Below, one piece after another: positions 1-7,905 of a stretch of 40,709 nt of DNA. How positions within the stretch are numbered: the first letter of the stretch is position 1; every line of letters begins with the position of its first letter. The stretch comes from CAZDQL01 sp964507325 (lineage in GTDB: Bacteria > Planctomycetota > UBA1135 > GCA-002686595). The notes under the pieces were generated by a model, which had not been told where the DNA came from, searched no databases, and saw nothing but the letters and a program-made list of their open reading frames with translations. The DNA lies in the NCBI GenBank assembly GCA_964507325.1, contig CAZDQL010000058.1:1-40709 (forward strand), written 5' to 3'. The translations under genes and the position numbers were made by a program.

Positions 1-13
1 GTGCGGAGTGCGG

Positions 14-19
14 TACCCT
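14..19 (+). promoter_or_regulatory. possible -10 element (TACCCT) close to the ubiE start
   Basis: TACCCT ends 6 nt before the ATG at 26. If it is a -10 box, the transcript would begin at or next to the start codon, giving a leaderless message. The window begins too close upstream to see a -35 element, so this is weak. Confidence 0.2.
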
Positions 20-25
20 CTCCCC

Positions 26-724
26 ATGCCCGACCCCGCCGCGGTTCAGTCGATGTTCGCCCGCATCGCGCGGCGCTACGACTTCCTGAACCACACCCTC
101 TCCCTGGGGGTCGACCGTTCCTGGCGGAAGCGGGTCGTTCGCGAAGCGGGTGCCGTCGACGGAGCGCTCGTCGTCGACGTCTGCTCTGGGACCGGAGACC
201 TGGCGGCGGCCTTCGCGCGCGAGGGCGCGCGCGTGGTCGGGGTCGACTTCACGCGCGAGATGCTCGCCCGAGCTCCCAAGAAGCTCCGCGCGGACGGCCC
301 CGCGGGGCTCTTCGTCCAGGGGGACGCCCTGCGCCTGCCGCTGGCGGACGGGGTGGCGGACGTGGCGACGGTGGCCTTCGGGATCCGCAACGTCGCCGAT
401 CGGGGTGCGGGTCTGGCGGAGATGGCGCGCGTCGTGCGCCCTGGCGGGCGGGTCCTGATCCTCGAGTTTTCCACCCCGCGGCGCGGGCCCTTCGGTTGGG
501 CGTACCGCACCTACTTCGGCCAGGTGCTCCCCCGGCTCGGCCGGCTCGTCTCCCGGCACGAAGATGCCTACAGCTACCTCCCGCGCACCGTCCTCTCCTG
601 GCCCGATCCGGGCGCCTTCCAGGCGGAGATCGAGGACGCGGGACTCGTCGACTGCGGCTACCTCCGCCTGACCAGGGGCGTCGCCTGTCTGCACTGGGGC
701 CGCGTGCCAGGGGGAGGGCCGTGA
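26..724 (+). CDS. ubiE: demethylmenaquinone/ubiquinone C-methyltransferase UbiE/MenG
   Basis: Class I SAM-dependent methyltransferase of 232 aa that adds the C-methyl group late in menaquinone (or ubiquinone) synthesis at the membrane face. The N-terminus carries the family signature MFARIARRYDFLNHTLSLG. SAM motif I is VVDVCSGTGDLAAAF. The UbiE hallmark FGIRNV lies mid-protein and YLPRTVLSWPDP follows toward the C-terminus. I chose the ATG at 26 because homology begins there; an in-frame GTG at 8 would add only six unconserved residues. Its last 4 bases overlap the next gene (GTGA). It sits with ubiX and ubiA, which fits a quinone operon. With no ubiquinone-specific genes nearby, menaquinone is the more likely product. 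Family call is firm; the exact quinone is inferred. Confidence 0.93.
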   Translation: MPDPAAVQSMFARIARRYDFLNHTLSLGVDRSWRKRVVREAGAVDGALVVDVCSGTGDLAAAFAREGARVVGVDFTREMLARAPKKLRADGPAGLFVQGDALRLPLADGVADVATVAFGIRNVADRGAGLAEMARVVRPGGRVLILEFSTPRRGPFGWAYRTYFGQVLPRLGRLVSRHEDAYSYLPRTVLSWPDPGAFQAEIEDAGLVDCGYLRLTRGVACLHWGRVPGGGP

Positions 725-1548
725 GCTCCGCCGACCCCGACCTCGACGACCCGGAGGACCTCGACGACCCCGAGGTTCCCCCCAAGCCCCCCGGCGAGGT
801 GCGCGTCGGGTTCGCCCTGGGCTTCGTGGCGATGGCTCCCCTGCTCCTGGCGTACGAGTGGTCCCTGGAGAGCGGAGCGGACGCCTCCCGCAGCACGGCG
901 GAGTTGATCGCCCTGCGCATCCTGACCCTCTTCGGGCCCCTCGAGACGAACCTGCGCTGGGCGCTGCTCGCCCTCGCCTTCGCCTGGTCCCTGGCCCACG
1001 TCCTGCGTCGCCACCTGGGGGTGGGGCCCGCGGCGACCCGCGTCGCCCTCGAGGGGCTGGCGCTGGCCCTGCTCCTGGGGCCGGCCCTGGTCGGCCTGCA
1101 CCACCTCCTGGAGATCGCCCCACCCCCCTTGACCGAGCCCGCCGCCGCTCCGCGGGCCGTGCGCTGCGGCTTCGTCCTCGGGATCGCGGCCTGGGAGGAG
1201 CTCCTCTTCCGCGTCGGCGCCTACAGCGCGCTCTACCTCCTGACGCGCTGGGTGGCGAGCTTCCTCGGCCTCGGGCTGCGCGTGGCGCGCCTCTGCGGCG
1301 AGGTCGTGGGCCTCCTCGGCTCCGCCACGCTCTTCGCCGCGGCTCACCTGGAGCTCTTCACGCGCTGGCTGGGACCCGGCGGCGAGCCCTACGAGCCCTC
1401 CGTCTTCACGTGGCGGCTCCTGGCGGGCATCCTGTTGGGACTCGTCTTCCGTTGGCGGGGTCCGGGGGTCGCCGCCTGGACCCACGGGGCGTTCAACGTC
1501 GCCCTGCTCCTGGGGGCCGGTCCCGACGTCTTCCTCTCCCGAACATGA
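721..1548 (+). CDS. CPBP-family intramembrane metalloprotease (Rce1/CAAX-like)
   Basis: A 275-aa multi-pass membrane protein of the CPBP family (PF02517, related to Rce1 and bacteriocin-processing proteases). A short acidic cytoplasmic N-terminus (DLDDPEDLDDPE) precedes several hydrophobic segments. The three catalytic motifs are present: EELLFR with the Glu pair at 159-160, FAAAH with His209, and HGAFN with His255 and Asn259. It is therefore predicted to be active. The start is a GTG overlapping the ubiE stop (GTGA), and its own stop overlaps the ubiX ATG (ATGA), so it is translationally coupled inside a quinone operon. Its substrate is unknown. A role in quinone metabolism is only suggested by position. 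Confidence 0.85.
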   Translation: MSSADPDLDDPEDLDDPEVPPKPPGEVRVGFALGFVAMAPLLLAYEWSLESGADASRSTAELIALRILTLFGPLETNLRWALLALAFAWSLAHVLRRHLGVGPAATRVALEGLALALLLGPALVGLHHLLEIAPPPLTEPAAAPRAVRCGFVLGIAAWEELLFRVGAYSALYLLTRWVASFLGLGLRVARLCGEVVGLLGSATLFAAAHLELFTRWLGPGGEPYEPSVFTWRLLAGILLGLVFRWRGPGVAAWTHGAFNVALLLGAGPDVFLSRT

Positions 1549-2153
1549 GCCGCTTCTTCGTAGGTATCACCGGCGCCAGCGGACACGCCTACGCCGAGGC
1601 CCTGGTGCGCGAGCTGGTGCGCGCGGGCCACTCGGTGGACCTCTCCATCACCGAGGCGGGGACCAAGGTGCTGCGTCACGAGCTGGGCGTAGACGCCGGC
1701 GAGCGGGGTGAGGCGCTGGAGCGCGCCCTCCCCGAGTGGCTCGGCGTAGACACCGCCCGCGAGGTGCGCGCCTTCCCCGCCGACCAGATCGAAGCCCCTG
1801 CGGCTTCGGGCAGCGCGCTCACCGCCGCGGTCGTCCTGGCCCCCTGCTCGATGGGCACCCTGGCGCGGGTCGCCGCCGGCTTCAGCTCGAACCTGATCGA
1901 GCGCGCCGCCGACGTGGCGCTCAAGGAGGGCTACCCGCTGGTGGTGATGCCGCGCGAGACCCCTCTCTCCACCCTGCACCTCGAGAACCTGCTCAGCCTG
2001 GCGCGCCGCGGCGTGACGGTCCTGCCCTGTGCGCCGGGCTTCTACCACCGACCCCGGGAGGTGGCCGACCTGGTGCACTTCGTAGTGGGCAAGGTCCTCG
2101 ACCGACTGGGGGTGGAGCACCGCCTCGGCGCGCGTTGGGAGGGGCTCGAGTGA
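1545..2153 (+). CDS. ubiX: UbiX-type flavin prenyltransferase
   Basis: A 202-aa flavoprotein that joins a dimethylallyl group to FMN, making the prenyl-FMN cofactor of UbiD-type decarboxylases. The N-terminal GITGASGHAYAEAL is the UbiX signature. Other conserved blocks are APCSMGTLARVAAGFSSNLI, LVVMPRETPLSTLHLENL and the C-terminal PGFYHRP. In futalosine-pathway organisms the UbiX homologue works with a UbiD homologue and a UbiA prenyltransferase on the menaquinone precursor; here ubiA follows immediately and overlaps by 4 nt (GTGA). No ubiD homologue is in the window. The start ATG overlaps the preceding stop (ATGA), so coupling is expected. Confidence 0.94.
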   Translation: MSRFFVGITGASGHAYAEALVRELVRAGHSVDLSITEAGTKVLRHELGVDAGERGEALERALPEWLGVDTAREVRAFPADQIEAPAASGSALTAAVVLAPCSMGTLARVAAGFSSNLIERAADVALKEGYPLVVMPRETPLSTLHLENLLSLARRGVTVLPCAPGFYHRPREVADLVHFVVGKVLDRLGVEHRLGARWEGLE

Positions 2154-3025
2154 AGCGCTTCGGGGACTACTTCTCCCTGGTGAAGTTCAGCCACTCCATC
2201 TTCGCCCTGCCCTTCGCCCTGCAGGGCGCTTGGCTCGCGGCGGGCCGCGTACCCGACCTCGCCACCCTGGCCTGGGTGGTGGCCGCCGCGGTCTGTGCCC
2301 GCACCGCAGCGATGGCCTTCAACCGGCTCGTCGACCGCGAGGTGGACGCCGCCAACCCGCGCACCGCGGGGCGCGAGCTGCCGGCGGGTCGCCTGCCGGT
2401 GGGGAAGGTGCGCGCCCTGGTCCTGGTCGCCTCCGCCGGCTTCGTCGCCTGCGCCTTCGCCCTGAACTCCCTGGCGGGATGGCTCTCCTTCCCCGTGCTG
2501 GCGGTGCTCTTCGGGTACAGCTACGTCAAGCGCATCAGCGTCCTGGCCCACCTGGTGCTCGGGTTGGCGCTCGCCCTGGCGCCGCTGGGGGCCTGGATCG
2601 CCGTGCGGGGCGACCTGGCGGGACCCCTGGGGCCGATCCTGCTGCTGGCGGGGGCGGTCTGGTGCTGGGTGGCGGGCTTCGATCTGATCTACGCCTGCCA
2701 GGACGCCGAGCACGACCGGGCGGTCGGACTGCGCTCGATCCCGGCCCGCTACGGCGTCGCCCGCGCCCTGGTCCTCTCCCGGGTGCTGCACGTGGCCACG
2801 GTGGCGTTGCTCTGCGCCTTCACCCTCTCCGCGGGGCTCGGCTGGATCTACTGGCTGGGGGTCGCGGGGTCGGCGCTGCTCCTGGCTTGGGAGCAGTCGC
2901 TCGTCGCTCCCGACGACCTCTCCCGGGTGGACATGGCCTTCTTCACCCTCAACGGCTGGGTCGGCGTGGGGCTCTTCCTGGCGATGGCGCTCGACATCGG
3001 CCTCCTCGGTGGGGGGCTCGCCTGA
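2150..3025 (+). CDS. ubiA: UbiA-family polyprenyltransferase (MqnP/UbiA-like)
   Basis: A 291-aa integral membrane prenyltransferase that attaches the polyprenyl tail to the quinone ring precursor. The first Mg-diphosphate motif is N58-RLVDREVD66, followed by NPRTAGRELPAG. The second Asp motif is D185-AEHD189 within a conserved CQDAEHDRAVGLRSIPARYG block. Eight or nine hydrophobic helices can be seen. It begins at a GTG overlapping the ubiX stop, and its TGA overlaps the next ATG by one base. The sequence is of the UbiA type linked with the futalosine menaquinone route (MqnP), which fits the ubiX neighbour. The exact ring acceptor cannot be fixed from sequence. Confidence 0.9.
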   Translation: MKRFGDYFSLVKFSHSIFALPFALQGAWLAAGRVPDLATLAWVVAAAVCARTAAMAFNRLVDREVDAANPRTAGRELPAGRLPVGKVRALVLVASAGFVACAFALNSLAGWLSFPVLAVLFGYSYVKRISVLAHLVLGLALALAPLGAWIAVRGDLAGPLGPILLLAGAVWCWVAGFDLIYACQDAEHDRAVGLRSIPARYGVARALVLSRVLHVATVALLCAFTLSAGLGWIYWLGVAGSALLLAWEQSLVAPDDLSRVDMAFFTLNGWVGVGLFLAMALDIGLLGGGLA

Positions 3026-4149
3026 TGGCTGCCAAGGGGCGCCGCAAGAGCGCCGCTCCCGATCCCACCCGGGAGCTCCAAGCGCTGTGTCGCACCCTCG
3101 ACGAGGGACTGCCCCCCGCCGTGGTTCTGCGCGGCGAGGAGCGCTTCTTCCGCACCGCCGCCGCCCGCGCCGTCCTGGCCTGCGCCAGCGCCCGCGGCGA
3201 CGAAGTCTGCCGCCACGACGCCAAGGATCCGGAGTTCGCCCCGGCGGTGCTGCTCGACGACCTGACCGGCGGGGCCCTCTTCGCGGGAGCGCGCACCATC
3301 CTGATCGAGAACGCCGGCGGGCTCCTGCGCAAGGGGGCGCGGGAGTTCTCCCAGGGGATCGTCGACGCGTTGCTCAGGCGCCTGAAGGCCGCGCTGCCCG
3401 GCTGCATCGTGCTGGGGGCCGACAGCCTGCGGGCGGACAATGCGGTGGTGAAGGCCGCCAAGGCGGCGGGGGGGATCCTGATCGGGTGCCGGCGCCTGTG
3501 GGACACGCCTCCTCCCTGGGATCCCGACCCCCGCCGCAGCGAGCTGGTGCAGTGGATCCTGGGTCAGGCCAGGGAGCGCCGCGTGAAGCTCACCCCCGAC
3601 GAAGCGGTCTACCTGGCCGCCGCGGTGGGCAACGACCTGGCGGGGCTCGTCGACCACCTGCAGCAGCTCGGAGGGCGCGGCGGCCGGAGCGTGGCGGAGC
3701 TGGTGGGCTGGCAGGCGGGCGCCTCTCCCTGGGAGGTGGCGGCCGCGCTGGTGGACGGGGACCTGAAGCGCGGCGCAGCGGGCGTGGAGGTGCTCTTCCA
3801 CGGCGGCTTCCAGGGCAAGGACGGCACGCGCACCCTCGACGGGGCCGCCCTGGTCACGATCCTGACCTCGGCGATCAACGGTCGCGTGCGCGAGGCGGCG
3901 CTCGGCGCGGAGGCGCTCGCGCGCGGCTCTTCACCCCAGCAGGCGCTCGCCGCCGCAGGGGTGCGTGGAGGACCCCAGGCGCAGAAGGCCTTCCTGGCGC
4001 GCATCGGCCGACGGACGCCGGAGCGCTGGCGGGGGATGCTGGAGGAGGCGGGGGCTTTGGAGCGCCGCTCGCGCTCCGGCGCCAAGGTCGACGCCAACGA
4101 CCTGGCGCGTCTGGCGCTGGGCTGGGCGCAGGGGCGCGGGGGCTCGTAG
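3025..4149 (+). CDS. holA: DNA polymerase III delta subunit (clamp-loader, HolA)
   Basis: A 374-aa delta subunit of the clamp loader, which opens the beta sliding clamp. The N-terminal part has VVLRGEERFFRTAAARAVL, matching the HolA opening where a Walker-A-like loop has lost the ATP-binding lysine. GGALFAGARTILIENAG matches the family strand that precedes the clamp-contacting region. The middle helical block LTPDEAVYLAAAVGNDLAGLVDHLQQLGG and the C-terminal helices with ALGAEALARG resemble the collar domain. The length is a little above the usual ~340 aa. The start is an ATG overlapping the ubiA stop (TGATG), and mutL follows after 18 nt. The family is divergent, so confidence is good but not absolute. 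Confidence 0.85.
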   Translation: MAAKGRRKSAAPDPTRELQALCRTLDEGLPPAVVLRGEERFFRTAAARAVLACASARGDEVCRHDAKDPEFAPAVLLDDLTGGALFAGARTILIENAGGLLRKGAREFSQGIVDALLRRLKAALPGCIVLGADSLRADNAVVKAAKAAGGILIGCRRLWDTPPPWDPDPRRSELVQWILGQARERRVKLTPDEAVYLAAAVGNDLAGLVDHLQQLGGRGGRSVAELVGWQAGASPWEVAAALVDGDLKRGAAGVEVLFHGGFQGKDGTRTLDGAALVTILTSAINGRVREAALGAEALARGSSPQQALAAAGVRGGPQAQKAFLARIGRRTPERWRGMLEEAGALERRSRSGAKVDANDLARLALGWAQGRGGS

Positions 4150-4167
4150 ACTCGACGCAGACCGACC

Positions 4168-5994
4168 ATGACTCCCTCCGACACCTCCACCCCGCGCATC
4201 GCGGTCCTCCCCGAGGTGGTCCGCAACCAGATCGCCGCCGGCGAGGTGATCGAGCGCCCCGCTTCGGTGGTCAAGGAGCTGGTGGAGAACGCCCTCGACG
4301 CCGGCGCCAAGAACGTCCGCATCGACCTCGAGGAGGGGGGCGTGCGACTGGTGCGCGTGATCGACGACGGGTGCGGCATGGGCACCGCCGACCTGGCGCT
4401 GGCCTTCGAGGCCCACGCCACCAGCAAGCTCAGGGAGCCGGGGGATCTGGAGCACATCGCCAGCCTCGGTTTCCGCGGGGAGGCGCTCGCCTCGATGGCG
4501 TCGGTGGCGCGCTGCTCGATCCTCTCCCGCACCGCCGGCGCGGAGGTGGGGGGGAGCATCGAGGTGGAGGGGGGCCGGGCGAAGCCGCCGCGGGAGGCGG
4601 GCTCGGCGGTGGGCACCACCGTCGAGGTGCGCGACCTCTTCTTCAACGTCCCCGCCCGGCGGCGCTTTCTGAAGCGCACCTCCACCGAGCTCTCCCGCTG
4701 TCTGGACGTCATCCAGCGCATCGCCCTGGCCCACGACGGCGTCGGCTTCGTCGCCACCCACGACGGCAAGCGCGTCCACGACGTGGAGGCGACGATGGAC
4801 CTCGCCGGGCGCATCCGGCGCACCTTCGGCGCGGAGCTGACCGACGCCCTGGCGGCGGTCGAGGCCCACGATGGAGCCACCCATCTGTCGGGGTACGTCG
4901 CGCCGCCGCGCTTCGCGCGGCGCGACACCCTGCGGCAGATGTGGTTCCTGAACGGGCGGCCGCTCAGGGACAAGGTCCTGAGCCGCGTCCTGCGCGAGGC
5001 CTACCGCGGCTTCCTGGGGGAGGGGCGCCAACCGGTGGTCTTCCTGAGGCTCTCCCTCGACCCCGCCGCGGTCGACGTCAACGTGCACCCCGCCAAGTCG
5101 GAGGTGCGCCTGCGCGACCACCGCCGCCTCTTCGGCTTCCTGGTCAACGCCCTGCGGGAGGCGGTGAGTCGCACCGACATGGCCACCCCGGGCGAGCGGC
5201 TGATCGAGCTGGCGGCCCGGCGCGAGGGAGCGACCGGCGCGGCGCCGGCCCTGCCCGATCCGGGTCCGCTGGCGCCGGCGCGAGCGCGGGAGGGCTTCGA
5301 GGTGCGCGAGGTCCCCGGCCGCCCCTTCGAGATCCCGCGCCCGGAGCGCTTCCCCGATCCCTCCGGCGCGACGGCGGAGCAGGCTGGGGGGGAGGAAGCT
5401 CCCTGGGGCGCACGGGACGACCTGCGCGGGCCCTTCCTGCAGATCGCGCGCACCTACCTGGTGCGTTCCCTCCCCGACGGCTTCGAGGTGGTCGATCAGC
5501 ACGCCCTGCACGAGCGCCTCACCTTCGAGCTCCTCTCCCGCGACCTGGCGCGCAGCGCCATCGAGGTGCAGCGCCTGCTCACCCCCGAGCTGGTGGAGGC
5601 CTCCCGCGCCGAGGTCGAGCTGGTGGGCGGACACGTGGAGGCGCTGAAGCGCACCGGGATCGAGCTGGCGGTCTTCGGCCCGACCACGCTCGCGGTCCAC
5701 GGGCTGCCGGCGCGGCTGCGCCACCCCGACGTGGAGGGGCTGGTGCGCGACCTGATCGACCTTCTGGCGCGCGGCGGGCGCGCCCCCGGGGCGGAGGAGG
5801 TGTTGGAGGAGGTCCTGCACCGCGCCGCCTGCCGCTCCTCGGTGATGGCGGGGGATGCCCTCTCGGAGGAGGAGATCCGGGCCCTGCTCGAGCGGGGACG
5901 CGAGCTCGAGAGCGACCAGACCTGTCCCCACGGCCGCCCCACCCGGGTGCGATTCACCCTGGCGGACCTGGAACGGGCCTTCCACCGGCGCTGA
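4168..5994 (+). CDS. mutL: DNA mismatch repair protein MutL (endonuclease type)
   Basis: A 608-aa mismatch-repair ATPase. The GHKL ATPase domain (about residues 8-335) shows QIAAGEVIERPASVVKELVE, NALDAGA, DDGCGMG and ATSKL plus GFRGEAL. A Pro/Arg-rich linker of about 90 residues follows, then the C-terminal dimerisation domain. That domain carries the endonuclease signature DQHA-x2-E-x4-E at 443-454, together with an ACRSS motif and a terminal CPHGRP. This MutL is therefore predicted to nick DNA itself, as in organisms without MutH. The start ATG lies 18 nt after holA. Everything needed for activity appears present. Confidence 0.97.
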   Translation: MTPSDTSTPRIAVLPEVVRNQIAAGEVIERPASVVKELVENALDAGAKNVRIDLEEGGVRLVRVIDDGCGMGTADLALAFEAHATSKLREPGDLEHIASLGFRGEALASMASVARCSILSRTAGAEVGGSIEVEGGRAKPPREAGSAVGTTVEVRDLFFNVPARRRFLKRTSTELSRCLDVIQRIALAHDGVGFVATHDGKRVHDVEATMDLAGRIRRTFGAELTDALAAVEAHDGATHLSGYVAPPRFARRDTLRQMWFLNGRPLRDKVLSRVLREAYRGFLGEGRQPVVFLRLSLDPAAVDVNVHPAKSEVRLRDHRRLFGFLVNALREAVSRTDMATPGERLIELAARREGATGAAPALPDPGPLAPARAREGFEVREVPGRPFEIPRPERFPDPSGATAEQAGGEEAPWGARDDLRGPFLQIARTYLVRSLPDGFEVVDQHALHERLTFELLSRDLARSAIEVQRLLTPELVEASRAEVELVGGHVEALKRTGIELAVFGPTTLAVHGLPARLRHPDVEGLVRDLIDLLARGGRAPGAEEVLEEVLHRAACRSSVMAGDALSEEEIRALLERGRELESDQTCPHGRPTRVRFTLADLERAFHRR

Positions 5995-6020
5995 ACTTTA
6001 CGGAAGGGGGAGATTGACGC

Positions 6021-6049
6021 TTGACTCGAGCCCGAGGGGGGGCTACATT
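6021..6049 (+). promoter_or_regulatory. sigma70-like promoter of the tetR-bcr operon
   Basis: TTGACT (6021-6026), a 17-nt spacer and TACATT (6044-6049) form a good housekeeping promoter. Initiation would fall near 6056, just upstream of the palindrome at 6057-6074 and about 17 nt before the tetR ATG. A repressor bound there would block early elongation or initiation. Confidence 0.6.
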
Positions 6050-6056
6050 AAGTCAG

Positions 6057-6074
6057 ATACCGGCCAGTCGGTAT
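6057..6074. promoter_or_regulatory. TetR-type palindromic operator overlapping the tetR start codon
   Basis: A perfect inverted repeat, ATACCG - GCCAGT - CGGTAT, with 6-bp arms. It begins 7 nt after the -10 box, and the first two bases of the tetR ATG (6073-6075) lie inside the right arm. Its size and position are typical for autoregulation by TetR-family repressors. Binding by the adjacent regulator is inferred. Confidence 0.65.
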
Positions 6075-6690
6075 GTCCTCCTTACCCGCATTGACCAAAT
6101 CGCAGACCACAGTCAGGCGCATCATGGCGAGCGCCCGGGACCTCTTCCTGGAGCGCACCTACGCCGAGGTGACCCTGGCTGAGATCGCCCGCCACGCCGG
6201 GCTGACCAAGGGAGCGATCTACCACCACTTCCAGAGCAAGGAGGAGCTCTACCTGGCCCTCCTGCACGGCGACCTGGAGGCGAAGAGCCGCCTCTTCGAC
6301 GAGGCCCTGGAGACCCCCGGCTCCTCCCGGGAGCGGCTCGGACGGCTGACCCGAGCCTTCATGGAACTCTCCCCTCCGGATCAGAGGCTGATCCGCCTGG
6401 TGCGCCGCGACATCAACGTCTTCAACGGCGAGGTCCGCGAGGACCTGGTGCGCACCTACCAGCGCATCCTGCCCGACAAGATCGAGCGCATCGTCCGCGA
6501 CGGCATCGCCGCCGGCGAGATCTCGGGTGGCGACCCGCGGCTGCTCGCTTGGCACTTCGTCGCCCTGGTGGAGGTGGTGCTGGTGCCCTACGCCACCGAA
6601 GTCCTGGGGCAGGCGGACGCCAAGCTCGCCAACGTGCTGGACCTCTTCTTCGACGGAGTGGCCCCCGGGTCGCGCTCCAGCCGACCATGA
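6073..6690 (+). CDS. TetR/AcrR-family transcriptional regulator
   Basis: A 205-aa TetR-family repressor. The N-terminal DNA-binding domain covers about residues 12-58, with the HTH VTLAEIARHAGLTKGAIYHHF at 33-53 and the usual KEELY after it. The rest is an all-helical ligand-binding and dimerisation domain whose ligand cannot be read from sequence. I kept the ATG at 6073 because helix 1 (TTVRRIMASARDLF) would be cut by the next ATG at 6124. No Shine-Dalgarno is visible. The gene's stop overlaps the bcrC-like ATG (ATGA), so regulator and enzyme genes form one transcript. It probably represses its own operon through the palindrome over its start and releases it in response to an aromatic or other acyl-CoA (inference). 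Confidence 0.9.
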   Translation: MSSLPALTKSQTTVRRIMASARDLFLERTYAEVTLAEIARHAGLTKGAIYHHFQSKEELYLALLHGDLEAKSRLFDEALETPGSSRERLGRLTRAFMELSPPDQRLIRLVRRDINVFNGEVREDLVRTYQRILPDKIERIVRDGIAAGEISGGDPRLLAWHFVALVEVVLVPYATEVLGQADAKLANVLDLFFDGVAPGSRSSRP

Positions 6691-7880
6691 GCCACGACAC
6701 CCCCGCCTCGGACTCCTCCGGGCCGATCTTCCCCGAGTGGCGCGGCAAGCCCCTGGCAGAGGCGCTGGCCGCCTGCCGCGACCTGGTGGAGGACCCGAGC
6801 TTCCCGACCGTCGCCCGTTGGCGCGCGCGGGGGGGCAAGGTCCTGGGCCACTTCCAGGTCTACTTCCCCGAGGAGCTGGCCCACGCCGCCGGGATGCTCC
6901 CCTTCAAGGTGCGCGGCGCGCCCCTGGAGCCGACCACCGCCGACTCGCGCTTCGGCTCCTACCTCTGCTCGATCCTGAAGACCTCCCTGGAGACGGTGCT
7001 CACCGGGCGCGTCGAGCTGGACCTCTTCTTCTCCCATCCGATCTGCGACGCGGCGCGGAACCTGGCGGCGATCTGGGGGCGCAACTCCTCCCACCCCTGC
7101 CAGATCCTCTACCTGCCCCAGAACCCGAACTCGGCGGCGAGCGCCGCCTACCTGCGCGACGAGTACGAGCGCGTGCAGGAGACGATCGCCGAGGTCACCG
7201 GCCGCACGGTGGGGGCCGAGGAGCTCGCCCTCTCCCTCCAGGTCTTCAACGAGAACCGCCGGCTCCTGCGCGAGCTCTACGAGATCAAGCGCGAGACCCC
7301 CTGGCTCGTCGCCGCGGAGGACGCCTACTGCCTGGTGGCGGTGGGGGGGGTGATCCCCCGCGAAGAGCACAACGAGCTGCTGCGCCACGTCCTGCCCCGC
7401 ATCGCCGCGGGGGACGCCCGCCCCCAGGACCGGGTGCGGGTGGTCTTCGAGGGTGGTTTCTGCGAACAGCCGCCGCTGGACCTGATCCGCATGTTGGGGC
7501 GCACCTGCTACCTGGTCGACGACGACCTCCTGATCGGATTGCGCTGGATCACCGAGGACGTGCCCGCCGCTTCCGATCCCCTGGCGGCGCTGGCGGAGGC
7601 GTACCTGGAGCGCTCCTCCTACAGCCCGGTGCAGCACGATCTGCGCAAGCCCAAGGAGAGGATGCTGCTCGAGCGGGTGGAGAGGGCCCGGGCGGACGCC
7701 GTGATCGTGGCCGCCGCCAAGATGTGCGAGCCGGGGCTCGAGGAGCAGGTGGCCTACACCCACGCCCTCGACGCGCGCGGCATTCCTTATTTCGTCAGCG
7801 AGTTCGAGGAGAACATGACCTCCTTCGATCACCTCGAGCTGCAGGTCGAGACCTTCATCGAGAGCCTGCTCTTCGCCTGA
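6687..7880 (+). CDS. bcrC: benzoyl-CoA reductase subunit C-like (2-hydroxyacyl-CoA dehydratase family)
   Basis: A 397-aa subunit of the 2-hydroxyacyl-CoA dehydratase / class I benzoyl-CoA reductase family (PF06050). These enzymes use ATP-driven electrons to reduce an aromatic ring or to dehydrate a hydroxyacyl-CoA. Three family-position cysteines are visible as iron-sulfur ligands: C94 (LCSILK), C120 (ICDAARNL) and C347 (KMCEPGLEEQ). The C-terminal FVSEFEENMTSFDHLELQ resembles BcrC/BadD/BzdN more than the 2-hydroxyglutaryl dehydratases. The ATG overlaps the tetR stop by 4 nt, and the partner B subunit follows after 25 nt. The family is certain. Benzoyl-CoA as substrate is a likely inference; another aryl- or cyclic acyl-CoA is possible. 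Confidence 0.82.
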   Translation: MSHDTPASDSSGPIFPEWRGKPLAEALAACRDLVEDPSFPTVARWRARGGKVLGHFQVYFPEELAHAAGMLPFKVRGAPLEPTTADSRFGSYLCSILKTSLETVLTGRVELDLFFSHPICDAARNLAAIWGRNSSHPCQILYLPQNPNSAASAAYLRDEYERVQETIAEVTGRTVGAEELALSLQVFNENRRLLRELYEIKRETPWLVAAEDAYCLVAVGGVIPREEHNELLRHVLPRIAAGDARPQDRVRVVFEGGFCEQPPLDLIRMLGRTCYLVDDDLLIGLRWITEDVPAASDPLAALAEAYLERSSYSPVQHDLRKPKERMLLERVERARADAVIVAAAKMCEPGLEEQVAYTHALDARGIPYFVSEFEENMTSFDHLELQVETFIESLLFA

Positions 7881-7905
7881 CCGCTTCCCAACCGAATCCA
7901 CCAAC

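Noticed and set aside
1..720. In-frame N-terminal extension of the CPBP protease gene to the window start
   Set aside because: The extension is an Arg/Pro-rich shadow of ubiE; the coupled GTG at 721 gives a family-like protein.
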